Source: Ustilago trichophora (Eukaryota; Basidiomycota; Ustilaginomycetes; Ustilaginales; Ustilaginaceae). Taken from it: a DNA stretch of 64,000 bases. The stretch spans positions 310,001-374,000 of the forward strand of contig OOIN01000025.1 of NCBI GenBank assembly GCA_900323505.1, in the 5' to 3' direction. Below the pieces are notes generated by a model. The model saw only the letters and a program-made list of their open reading frames with translations, was not told the DNA's origin and made no database searches. Positions 32,762-43,700 of this stretch are shown one piece after another (within the stretch, counting starts at the first letter, position 1; each line of letters begins with the position of its first letter). A program made the translations under genes and the position numbers.

Positions 32762-34619
32762 TCAGTCGGCTGAAACTCCGGGAGGTAGGAGAAGCGGTAC
32801 TCCTTGACGTGCAAAGTGACGCGAAACGTCGGTGATGTAAGGTGCTGTGTAGTCATCACGCTTGACTACTTGGAAGATTTGGGTTTCGATAGAGGCCAGG
32901 ATGCCTTGTTCTGCAGTGGGCATGCCAGGTCTAACATGTCCCACCCGCAACAACAGAGTGGTATCGTAAAGAGGAGACGAGGATGTTAGCTGAAGACTTG
33001 ACTGCGTGAAGATGAGTTGCAACTTCGTCAACTTACAGTGACAGTCGCATGAGCTTGCACTGAATCTTGAACTTTCCCGGAGTACGAATGCTGATTTCGG
33101 GAAAGAAGAAGTAAGGCTTCTCTTCGTTTTGAAGCGAATCGTACTGCTGTGGACCCGCGACAATCGTGCCGTAGAGCATTCGAGCCAAACGCGGCGGCGA
33201 ATCTCGACCCGAAGAAGGAGGCGGAACAGACAAGCTGGAACGCGCCTGCTGCGATGCCGCTGCCGGTGCGGCATCGATGGTGGTTGGCGTGTCTTCCGAT
33301 ACGACGCTGGTGGAAGCTTCGGCTGATTCCGAGGACCTGTTCGAGACGGCAGATGCAGAGGTGCCACGGCGGCTCAAGCTGGATCGACCTCTTCGACCGC
33401 GTGTTGGTGGTGTTGATGGCATCAAGCTCGTGCTTGGCGAAGGATTGCCGACGCCGGTGGTGGTTTGATCCACCATGTCAGCGATCGCCCCGCTTTCGTC
33501 CAGTAGCGAGCATTGGCAGATCAAGAAGGGCAGCTCTGCGGAGACGTCTTCGACCTTTCCATCCTTGAGCACTTGCAGCTCGAGGATCAGGGGAGGTGCC
33601 AAACCGATGCGTCCAAGCAGATTGTCTTCGAATGCGGCTCCAGTGGTGGGTTCTTGTACCAAGATCAGCTTGTATTCCGCGGTGGAAGAGCTGGTTGATG
33701 ACATTGTTAGCAGTGGCAAGGAGAGGAAAAGAAAGTCAACTGTCAGGGGGATGAAGCGAGCGTCTAGGACGGAGGGAGGAGCTAAGCAATGGGGAGGACA
33801 ATGCTGTGGGATGCCGGAAAGGAGGGGGACGATGCTGACGCAAGCCTCAAATAGTCTTGGGAGCGCTTCGAGTCGGAGGACATTGTTCAGAGGTGGCGCT
33901 AGGCATCACAGCACTGGGGCGGCAATGTTCAACAGGCCATGCTCGTCGCAAGGACCGATTCCTGGACACGTCGCACCTTAGGCTATTGATGCCCTCATTC
34001 CGAATGCAAGGCAAACCATCGGAAGGACAGCTCATAGGAGCGGAAGGTTTCTTTTGGAAGATGAAGCCAGCATGATTGAGGAGGAAAGGCGGAGGGAAGG
34101 AGAGGAGGGGAAATAGGAGAGGGACAAGAACCGGAAGAAAGAGACTGGAGTGCGACAAGAGTGAAAAAACAAAAAAACATACCTATGATCCGAAGTTTCG
34201 GTCTTCTTATGGACGGGAACAGCTTCTCCTGCTGCTTCGCTCTCCAGGCGCCGCTTGCCTGCTCGAATGGCCTCCCGTGTTGTTGGGTGGGCTGGGCTGG
34301 ACGGCCCTGCTACCTGAGATGAAGATGGCGTGGGCGTCGCTCTGTGCCCGCGATCAGATCGCTCGCTGTCGCAAGGCTGGAGAGAAATATAACGACGAGA
34401 TCTCTTCGGCTCAACCGGTCTTGGAGCAGATGAGGTGGGACGGTTTGAAAAGATTTGTTGCAATGGTGGGCGCAGTAAACAAAGGAGATGGTGCCATGAT
34501 TCATCCAGCTTTTTCCCAAGACTGGCATCTTTATGCTGAGGTGGTGGTGATGGTGGTGCTGGTTCGTGCATGGTCTGCGTTGCCACCTTTGTGCTGCATC
34601 CCACGTTATTGTCTGACAT
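32762..34619 (-). CDS. velvet-domain regulator 2 (divergent)
   Basis: My model has three exons, 34619-34183, 33690-33037 and 32930-32762, giving 419 residues. The last intron (GTAAGT donor, CTAAC branch, GTTAG acceptor) is well supported. The first intron, 492 bases, has donor AG|GTATGT and an acceptor with CTAAC 17 bases before it; both sides are phase 2. If it is not used, the gene starts at 33704 (278 residues). The velvet domain begins at EYKLILVQEP (about 151) and includes LYGTIVAGPQQYDSL, YFFFPEISIRTPGKFKIQCKL and VKRDDYTAPYITDVSRHFARQGV. It lacks the usual CGxGxKDRRP motif and has a Ser/Thr-rich insertion of about 100 residues. The N-terminal exon carries basic clusters (PKRSRR, AGKRR) that could be nuclear signals. 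Velvet is secure, subtype not. Confidence 0.82.
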
Positions 34620-37380
34620 ATTTGAGGTCCAGCCCTCGTTCCTCCTTCTCTGCGAGGGGCGGGACGCAGAGAGTCTGAAGCTGGTTGATGGACCCCACCG
34701 TCTACACGAGTCAGAATGACCAGGAGCAACAAGACTGGTATCACACTTGCTCCAGATGTCGATCTACTCTAGAAGCCTATTTGCCTCCTTGGCCACCTGC
34801 AATCGCTAAGACGATGGCCGGCTCCAGACCAGAACGGATCTGGGGCAACGTCTTATCGGTGACAAGACGGACAGAGGAATCAAGACAACTTTCAGTGGAT
34901 ACGTCAGACTTTACCTAGACGGCTTTTTCTTCCCGTACGCTGTCCTTCTATCTAGCTAGCCAAGATAGCAGAAATGCAAATTGCTCTGGAGCTCTTTATA
35001 TCCACCGATTGAGTGAATCTACTGCAAAGCCACGACTTGGTAGAGACCTACGCTCGCTGATATTGGTCGAAAAGCTCGGGAACGTCGATGTTGATGATGA
35101 CGTGCTAATGATGTCGTCTGATTGGCGATGGATGTGGAGACAGCAACACATACAAAATGTGGCTGGGCGGGGCGGTCGAATCAATCTTTCGACCAGCAAG
35201 TTGGGACAAAAGGTCAGGCAGGGGCTATGGTAAAGAAGTGTGGGAGTTGCAGACGTAGAAATGAAGCTGCATGTCGAGATGTAAGTGGTGAAGAAGAGCG
35301 TGGGCATGTGTTTGGAAGATGGAGGAGAAGAGCTGGGAACGAGGGCAACGTTCCGATAGTCTGGGAGCTATTGTTGGAAGCACCAACAGACGTTCAATGA
35401 GCGACTTTAAGAGCCTCGTGCGATGCCTGGTCGCCTTCATGGGCGAACAAAAGCAGGGGTTCGGGAACGCATGTGGAAGTAAGGAGAGAAGGCTCTACGC
35501 ATGACGGTTCTGCAACTTGGGAAATCCGAGCCGTCAGAGGGGCGAGGACAAGGCCATGGGGTTGTTCGACAAGGTGACCGGCTGATCTGAGATGGATCGA
35601 CGCGGCACACCACTTCAGGAGCAGACGCCGCAAATGCCCCTTGGAGCTTGGCTGCATAGGTACCGGAAAGTTGGTCACTTGTGAGCTGGTCGGTTCAGTG
35701 CCCTTTTTACAATAGCGGTCTCAACTGGCGGTCTGGCGTGATGCATGTGAGAGGGCGAAAGCAAAGAGGAACGAGAGGTCTACGTTGAGACAACCAGGAA
35801 ATCCGCTTCGGGAGCGTTTCGGCGTCAGCGACACATTGAACCTCGGACGCATGTGCAGTTGAGCTAGAACCCAAGGCTGATAGCGGACACAGTGAAGTGT
35901 AGGGCCATTGCTGTCAAGTCGGCAAGGCAGGCCTCTGCGCATCTGCCTGTTGGCTCCTACGTCTGGTGCAGGGGACTTGGGTGAAACCAGTGATGGGAAC
36001 GAGACCGGACACTGGTCAGAGTACAGAGTAGCATGTAGGCTACAGGACCGAGCTCTGCAGAGGACAAAGGAGAAAGTAGAAAGGGAATCAGAAGAGAAGA
36101 AACAAAGTGGGGCAGGGTCGGATCCAAGCCACACAAGATACAAACACACACGCCTCAACACGGCTCCAGCGCCCGAAGCAGGAGGGTTGAGTGTTTGCAT
36201 GAATCGTGACGAGGAGAGCAATGCTCGATTTTTCGAACCGGACCTTGAAACCGACTTAACGCCGTTTGTATCCTTATGTCTGACCCAAATTGCATTCCTT
36301 GTCCCAGCACAAACGATGTCGTCAACGAGCTTGAGCCTCGTCCTCCTCCTCCCCTCAAAGAGAGAGAGAGAGAGAGGCTCTTCAATGCTATGCTGTAGGG
36401 CGTGACCGAATCATCGGGAAAAGATAAATGCTGTATAATGAATAAATATACAGCGCCGCTGCTATTCCACCTGTCATCCGCATAGCTCATCTCTCTCTTT
36501 CTGGTTCAACCGACTTTTTTTTTCTAAAAAGGAAACTGGACAAGGGGGCTATTGGAAGGACCTGGCTGTCGGACGAGGCGCTAAGCGAGCTCGGCACCAT
36601 CCCGTGGCTGGTATGTCGATACAGTCGTGTACCGTCCCTTGGACGTGCGCATCTGACTTGCTCCTAGAACGCAATGTACCGTCGCAAAAGGGTGAAACAA
36701 ATGTGAATTGAGATCGCAAACGTTTGGCTTGGCTTCTTTTGATTGACGGGAATTGGAAACAAACCTGAAGCACGGCAAGAAGAAGGCGGGTCGGAGAAAG
36801 CGCTTAGCGGGAGCCTAGTGGAATAAATAAGACGGGACAAGCGATGCGCAAATACGGTGGGGGCGCTTGAGGATGCTTAAAAAAACAAGAATGGCTAGGC
36901 TAGTGTGACTAAGTACTTGAATCGAAGGCAATAGTCCTGGGACAAGAGGGCTGGTTTGTTGGCTGAGCACACCACCTTGGCGAAACAAGACTTGTCCTAG
37001 ACCCGGCTCCGGCTCGCTTCAAGTGTCATACTTAAGTACGAGGTTAGAGCCGACCAGACCGCCCAAGAAGACTCGTCCTGTCTTTTGCCTTTGCCACCGC
37101 CGAAAATTCTCTAGATTTGCAAACAACGAGAGGAAGTACAATTTGCAGGGCGTTTGCCATCGATGATATGCAGATCTGGTCAAAAGTGAGGCGCAAGCGC
37201 GACATGCGGGAACAAACGTTTTGTTGCAGCGGATGTCCAAACACAACAACCGTGCCGATGTCTCCGCGCCGCATCGTGTGGTTTTGCCGAGAGTACTGTA
37301 GTCTCAAGAGACAAAGGGAGCTCAGGTAGGAGTGGAACATTGGGAGAAGCGCAGAGTGGGTAGAAAATATGAAACGTTTG

Positions 37381-37410
37381 TACTGTACAGTAGAGTACAG
37401 TATAGCTGTA
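37381..37410. repeat. clustered TACTGTACAGTA palindromic motifs
   Basis: Two overlapping TACTGTACAGTA/GAGTACAGTATA motifs within 30 bases. The same core recurs at many other intergenic places in the window. Confidence 0.7.
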
Positions 37411-39290
37411 GGGAAGAGGGCGTTGGCAGAGTTCCAGATCTCGCTTGGCTTGCATCAAGGGCTGACACAACCAACAGCGTTGAAGCGAACATTCCCGATC
37501 CTTGTCTGGTTTAATTTGACAAGTGCCCCTCCTGTCTTTGAGACTGGTTTTTGGACAGCAGATTTTGATATGTACTGTAGGTATGACTGACAGACGGACT
37601 GACGCAACCTATCTCCGTCTCTACAGTATATGATTGACAAGGCACAGATCAACTGACGGAGCACTCTCTAAAATGCGCGCCGAAGCCCAAGACTGTGAGA
37701 GCGGTAAAGGGAAAAAAATAAAATAAAAAAATAAAATAAAATGCATGCTCCGCGAGACATCGAATTTGTGATGAAACCCACGTCGTAAAGAGACTCTGTG
37801 TTGTGTGACTTCTTGTCTCAGATTTGGGTCGAGGTGCAGACCGACGTTGCTCCTCTTTGCTGTATCCTTTTGTTGCAGCGCAACGCCATCGGAAAATACG
37901 GGGCCAAGCAATTGCGACGGAGCCTCAAAAATCGGGCTCTGTTGAGCATTCAGGAACTCAGTTCGGCCTGACTGAATTTCATGCGGCAACTACGCAGCTG
38001 ACTGACACATTGGGTCTGGTTTGCCACAAGCCCATCTTGCCGGCTACGCTTTTGCCATCGTGCAGAGACAGGGCGAAAAGTTTTTGCGGAGATCAACGGA
38101 GCAGAACCGTCTCGGGATTGGTCCGGAAAGGCGCACCGGATACGTGTGTATTGCTCAATACTGTATGCTCATGTCAACAAAGACGAGCTTCCATAGGAGT
38201 GCTGGTGAAGCAAATGAGTGGAAGCGGTGACTGATAGAAGCCCTTTTTTTTGTTGGTTGTACTGTACAGGGTCTTGCAGTGGCATTTGGATCGAGAAGCA
38301 AAAGCCAGCAGCAGATGCAGCAGATGTTAGAGGATAAAAGCGTGCAACGCATTCAGAGGCGTACTGAAGCGAGCGCTCTCTTCCGGATGAACTTGGCCAC
38401 TTGCGAGGCGAGCCTTCGACGCAGGGTTCGATCTGGACACGCGTTCGACTCCCTTGGCGTGCTGCATCAAATTCAGCGCTCGAGTCGCTTGTGTAGGGTT
38501 GCGCTTTGCGCTTTGCGATTGCAGCAGCTGCTGCTTCTGGAACATGATACAGTACGCTAAAGTTAGTGTTGCATATTCCACTTGTTCAAGCAAACAAAGA
38601 GGACCAAGATTTCGGAACCTCGTTGACCGACCGACACGTGAAGCAACAACAGCCAATCTGCTTACAATTCGATTTCGATTTCGGAAATCTGCAACCTCTT
38701 GAGAAGCAGAGCCAATCCAACGCCGACCTCGCGATCTCGACAACATCGGCTGTTGTCGTCGTAGATCACTGTCCTCAATCAGCGGAAACCGTGCCAAGGC
38801 AACGGAGGCTATCATGTCGCCTATTGTGGTGCCCTTGCTCTCCGAGCTTTAGCTTCGAATTCAACAAGCCAAGAGTCAGCTCAATTTAAGCGCGCATGCC
38901 GCAGATGAGTCAACCGTGCTTCTGTACTGTACCCGTTTTCTCTACCATCACCCACATGCTCCTTGCCTGATGCAGCCAGTTCTTGCTTTACCGCTGAATG
39001 CTTTGCACGGAGATATTGCAGAGAAGCGCTTTCGTCCAAAGAGTCGAGTAGAGTCGAATGTCTAATGATCAGGTGTGAGCTCATCAGGTTTGAGAGTGAC
39101 AAAGATAGACCTGAACTGGATCGCAACTTTTGTCCAAAATGCCTTTCAAAGTCTCGGAAGTCGGCATGATGCCCGATTCTCATTTCCAATCTATTGTTAA
39201 GTAAGTAATGATTCAAGATTTCATGATTTTCCAGGCTCAGTTTTTCCTTTCATGTCTCGTTGTGTCTCAAATCTCAAATTTCGGCCTTCT

Positions 39291-39325
39291 GTCTCTCTCT
39301 CTCTCTCCCTCTCTCTCTCTGTCTC
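39291..39325. repeat. CT-rich microsatellite upstream of the membrane-protein gene
   Basis: Imperfect CT run of about 35 bases, about 225 bases before the start codon and on the sense strand. Confidence 0.9.
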
Positions 39326-39549
39326 CTCTACCACAATCATCGCCTGTCCGCGTTTGGATCGCTACCAAATCGGGCCCATTCCACCCATTCCACATACCCT
39401 TCTCCTCTCTCGTGCTCTCCGTTCAACAACAATCCCTGGTCCAGACAAACTTACTGCGGGCGACCACGCAACTCTTGTTTCCCTTCTTGAACCTTGAGCC
39501 AACAGAGCGCTGCCTTTTTGTACTTCTGTCGCATCCGACAACAATCCCG

Positions 39550-40389
39550 ATGCCACGTATCGCCAGCCAGAGTATCGCTAGGCGTCTTTGCCTCCTTGCC
39601 ATGATCAGCTTCTCGCTCGCCTGCGGGGCCTTCACCATCGTTCGTTCTCAGGAATCCGAGTCTTGGTCCCACGCAGAGAGTCATGCTCACCAATCCATTC
39701 CCACCACCGCGCCGACCAGCTGGCCTGTAGCCATCACAATGGCCATCGCACTGACCTGGGCTCTGCTTGAATATGCCCAACTCGTCCTGCTCCTGATCAC
39801 CGATCAAGAAGCAGTCCGAATCTGTTACCAACAAAACTACTCAGTCGCCCAGATGAAAGATCAAGCAGAACGTGCCCGAGTGAAGGAGAAACATCGCTCG
39901 CACCATGACCGCCAGACAATCCCAGAATTGCGAACCGAGAGCAAGGAGAGAGTCAAGAGTGACCAGATCTCCACCCATATCCCCGTCACACCTTCGCAGC
40001 TTTCGGACGACTCGGATACCGAGGAGACCAAATCAAAGTGTCACGGTCCAGCCCACATGGAATCCTCATTGCCTGATAAACCCATTTGCGGCTGCGAGGA
40101 GGAGGATTACCTCGTAGCTATGGAGGACGACGTTCGCAGACCTTGCCACACTGAGCCTATGAATCCAGCGACAAAGAGGCCAGCTCCTATCCTGACGCAC
40201 TCAGAAGAGAAACATGAGTCAGACCATGGCCAGGGCTCTCCGCTCAAGCAAGCCAGCGTCGCTGAGCCAAAGAAAACAGGCGCCTCGAGCGCCACTCGCA
40301 ACACTGCCCATGAGAAGGAGGAAGCGGAACACCATTTCAAGGATGATTTGCTTCCCGCAGCGGACGAGACTCTGATGGATGCCCTCTGA
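39550..40389 (+). CDS. unrecognised two-pass membrane protein with acidic tail
   Basis: A 279-residue protein I do not recognise. Residues 10-30 form a hydrophobic segment (RLCLLAMISFSLACGAFTIV), which could be a signal anchor or signal peptide. A second, longer one lies at about 57-80 (WPVAITMAIALTWALLEYAQLVLLLIT). The remaining 200 residues are hydrophilic, rich in Glu, Lys, His and Ser with several Cys (CHGPAH, CGCEEEDY), and look disordered. A short helix with alternating charge (MKDQAERARVKEKHRS) follows the second segment. The open frame extends upstream of 39550 but is CT-repeat-derived, so I start at MPRIASQS. Codon choice is similar to neighbouring genes. It faces the TTI1 stop about 340 bases away. 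I believe it is a gene, but without homology support. Confidence 0.6.
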   Translation: MPRIASQSIARRLCLLAMISFSLACGAFTIVRSQESESWSHAESHAHQSIPTTAPTSWPVAITMAIALTWALLEYAQLVLLLITDQEAVRICYQQNYSVAQMKDQAERARVKEKHRSHHDRQTIPELRTESKERVKSDQISTHIPVTPSQLSDDSDTEETKSKCHGPAHMESSLPDKPICGCEEEDYLVAMEDDVRRPCHTEPMNPATKRPAPILTHSEEKHESDHGQGSPLKQASVAEPKKTGASSATRNTAHEKEEAEHHFKDDLLPAADETLMDAL

Positions 40390-40726
40390 TCCATAACTTA
40401 GCTTCTAGTCAAATCAGCGTCAGATGCCCGCGTGGCATGCACGTCACCACGCGTCCATCGCTCAAGTCACGAAATGGTGCCCACCAGGGCCCAGGCAAAA
40501 TGAATGTTAACCTCCCCTTGGAGGCGGGTATGCAGAAAGCGTTTCCAGTTGACAGCGTATCAAAATCAATCAACTCCGTTGCAGGTACTCAAGCAAGCAA
40601 ACATGTCAATGGGTAGGGTCGGTCTCACAATGCCAAGGTTTTCTGATGACAACACAAAAGCAGAGTGGACTGGCAGTGCTTGATCGGCCCAGTGTGTGAT
40701 TGCTATGCCGACTGCCTACTCGACAA
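40390..40726. other. convergent 3' region membrane-protein gene/TTI1
   Basis: About 340 bases with no visible gene or notable structure. Confidence 0.45.
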
Positions 40727-43700
40727 TCAAAACGCGTTGAAAGAAGAAAGAAAACAGTGGAGCGTCTCAGCATGTACATTGGCCTTTGGGTGATGCATGA
40801 AGCACGGCGTTGCCACTTCTGCATCCAACGCCTTTGCTGCTGCCTTTGGGAAAGCGCTCTGAATCGCCCACATTGTCGCTTCAGGATTCCTCTTGCCCAA
40901 CTCGACATACAGCTCCTCTGCAGCTCGAAGAATCGAGGGAGGCTGTCGAGAATCCAACAGGTCCAGAAGGAAACGGTGGGTGGTTATGGTCCATGCTGCT
41001 TCGTCGGACATTTGTGCGTTGAGGTGTCGGACGACAGAGGTGAGTGTCGTCAGGATGCATAGTGTGAGTTGAGCTGGGATGCTGGTGGTTGAGGGTAGGA
41101 TGAAGGGTTGGTCGCCGTGGATGTGAAATGTTGGTGTGGGACGCTGGGTGTGGTTTTGAGGTGTGGTGGAGGGCAAGTTTTGGATCAGACCAACTCGGCC
41201 ATTGGAGCAATCGTTGGTCTCGGAACTGAGGAGAGCCTTGCTATCCCCCACCACTCCTTCAACTGCAGCACGAGAAGACTGTCCATCACCATATCGTCTC
41301 CCCATCCTCGGATCAAACTTCCACCTCATCAGTCGCAATAGCCCCTCAAACCTAGGCCAAGCATCTTCCACCACCCTCTTCCCCACAAACTCAGGTACAT
41401 GTCTCACCGCCGCCTCAACAAACCTCGCCGCAGCCACCCACACCTGCGCATCCCTCTCCACAAACCTCGCCTCCATCTTTCTATACCACGCGTCATCCTC
41501 CTTCCGACTCTCAGCCCCTAGAGAAGACGGACTGAGATCGATGATCGGCACCAGCTTGGAAGTTGATCCAGACTTGGTGCGGGAATACGAGGGACCACCG
41601 AGACGAGTCATGACAAAAGGCCAGGCGTTGTTGATGATGGGTAGCAACTCGGCTGTACGTGTTTGCGGGGCGAGCGTTTCTATCCCGTGTTGCAGAAGGC
41701 CAAGCACGCGGCTTCGAAGGATGGCCGAGGGGTGGGTGAGGAAGGACGAGGCTTTGATCAAGATTTGCGACGCTAGTTGCTGACTTTTGCTCGGCTTATC
41801 TTCCTTCTCGTCTTTATTGGCTTTGGCAGCATCTTCGCCTTCAGCCGGAATGTCGAATGCAGGCTGCTCGCGTTTTCGTGCTGCAAGCCATGCACCAAAA
41901 TCGTCCACTTCGCTCCTCTTGACCTCGTTGAGGTTGAAAGATATCAGAGAGGCCTTGCCACCACGGTCCGGGAGCTTGCCAGCCTGCTCAGCAGCCATAG
42001 TCTCGAGAATCGAATCGAGCACAGCTAACAATCCATCACAGATCGTCGGATGCTGATGGAACCGATCCAAGGCGTCGAGAATCTCATCAATCGCATCTTC
42101 AACCATGGGTACGATCTCCGATCCTAGCACACGGATCATCTCCACCAGCACAAAGGGTGCCCGTTGAGCCGACACTAGCGGCAGTACAACCATCTCATCC
42201 TGGCTGTTTGTAATTTTCAGCACTGCTGCTCTCGATCCTCCAGCGGCAGTAATGTCAGCCGAGGCGATAGCACGCAGCTCTTCATCCAATCCACTGATGA
42301 GCCGCTGACACGCCGACCCCAGGATGTAGTCCGCATGATCGAGCAGGCAATTCTTAATATCGGCGTAAGCCGTGTTGAAGGCGATGTCCTTCATCGCTGA
42401 TGCCGAGGCGCGACGTACGAGCTCTGACGAACCGGTCGAAGAAGCGGACATGCCACTGATCAGAGGGTACGATCCACGCAAGAGCAGATCGCGGAACGAT
42501 TGACCCAGAAGCTTGGATGTCGATCCGAGCAGTGCGAACAGCAACGCGTTGGACTGGTCCAAAGTGCGCTCTGCTTGCTGGTATCGATGCTGGACTCCAA
42601 GCTGAGTTTGGGCTGCTGATGGAGCATGAGAGGATTTGGAGAGGTTGGCAGCGCGAACGAAGCCTAAGTCGAGAGCTGGACCGTGCCGATCTGGTGTGGT
42701 CGAATCGATGTCATCTGACGCCAGGGAGATGCCTTTGACTCGTTCGACGAGCGTCGTGTCTGACAAAGCTGTTGAAAGGCTGACATCTCGCAAGGAATTG
42801 TCTGAACCTTGCTCCTGCGCCGAACTGCTCCGAACTTCGCTTTGACTTCTAGAAGCAATCGCCTCCTCCGTGTCGCCATCGAGCATATCCATCACCAATC
42901 CGAATACTTTCTTACCTAGCTTATGCGCGACTTTTCGAGCCTGCTTGCTCGCCTGCACGTCGGCCAAGTGCAATCCCAGCTCCAGATTGTCGAGACAGCT
43001 GCTGACACCACGCAGCATGTCCGCTGCTACTACCAGCGTGGTTAAGCTTTCACTACGCCGAGCTGCATCCTCGCTTGGCGCCCCGTTGGCCCCTCCCCTC
43101 ACCTCGAGCCGTATCGACCTCAGCCGAGCAGCTCTCTCGATCAGAAACGTGATCAAGGAAAACACCTCACCGACATCACCCTTGCCGCCGGCTTTGTGCG
43201 GCTGACTTTTGAGCTGCTGCACCAGGGAAAGCGCAAGCGACCTTCCAAAGTCGAAGAACATCCGGCTGATCTGGCTGGACGTGCTGGTCTCTAATCCGGC
43301 AAATACGGGTTGCAATCGCCATACCGTGGAACCCGGCATCTCTCCGGCCTCTTCGACATGGTTGAGCTGTTGGATTTTGAGCAGGCGAATGAGGCGCACG
43401 AATGACTGCTGAATGTCCTGAGCCAGCTTTGCGAGGCTGGCAGGTCCCGTCGTGTTGTGCCTTGAGCTTTGTTGGGTGAGAAGGTGAAGCACGGTGCTGA
43501 CTCGTAAAGCGAGTCTGGACGTACCGCCGTCGTCGTGTGCCTTGATAGCTGATGGAAGGCTGCCCAACGCTTGTGTCAAGACAGACCACAGAGCGGACCC
43601 ATCACTCAGACGAGTCCGCAGTGCGCTGCGTCCTTCATCCTGCCTTGAAGCGTTCCTTTGGAGAACTTCGAAAGCGGCTTTCGCACTCTTGGCCACAGAT

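Larger units (their letters stand above)
34620..39549. other. 5-kb gene-poor region between velvet gene 2 and the membrane-protein gene
   Basis: No frame here looks like a conserved protein. It is notable for recurring short palindrome-like sequences containing TACTGTAC or TACAGTA (37381-37410, 37573, 38160, 38265, 38548, 38933), an AG run (36360-36376) and an AATAAAATAAAA-type stretch (37715-37742). Part must be the promoter of velvet gene 2 and of the gene at 39550. Confidence 0.5.

Noticed and set aside
35908..36405. 165-codon plus-strand frame in the gene-poor region
   Set aside because: Composition looks random; it runs into an AG microsatellite and no splice partner fits.
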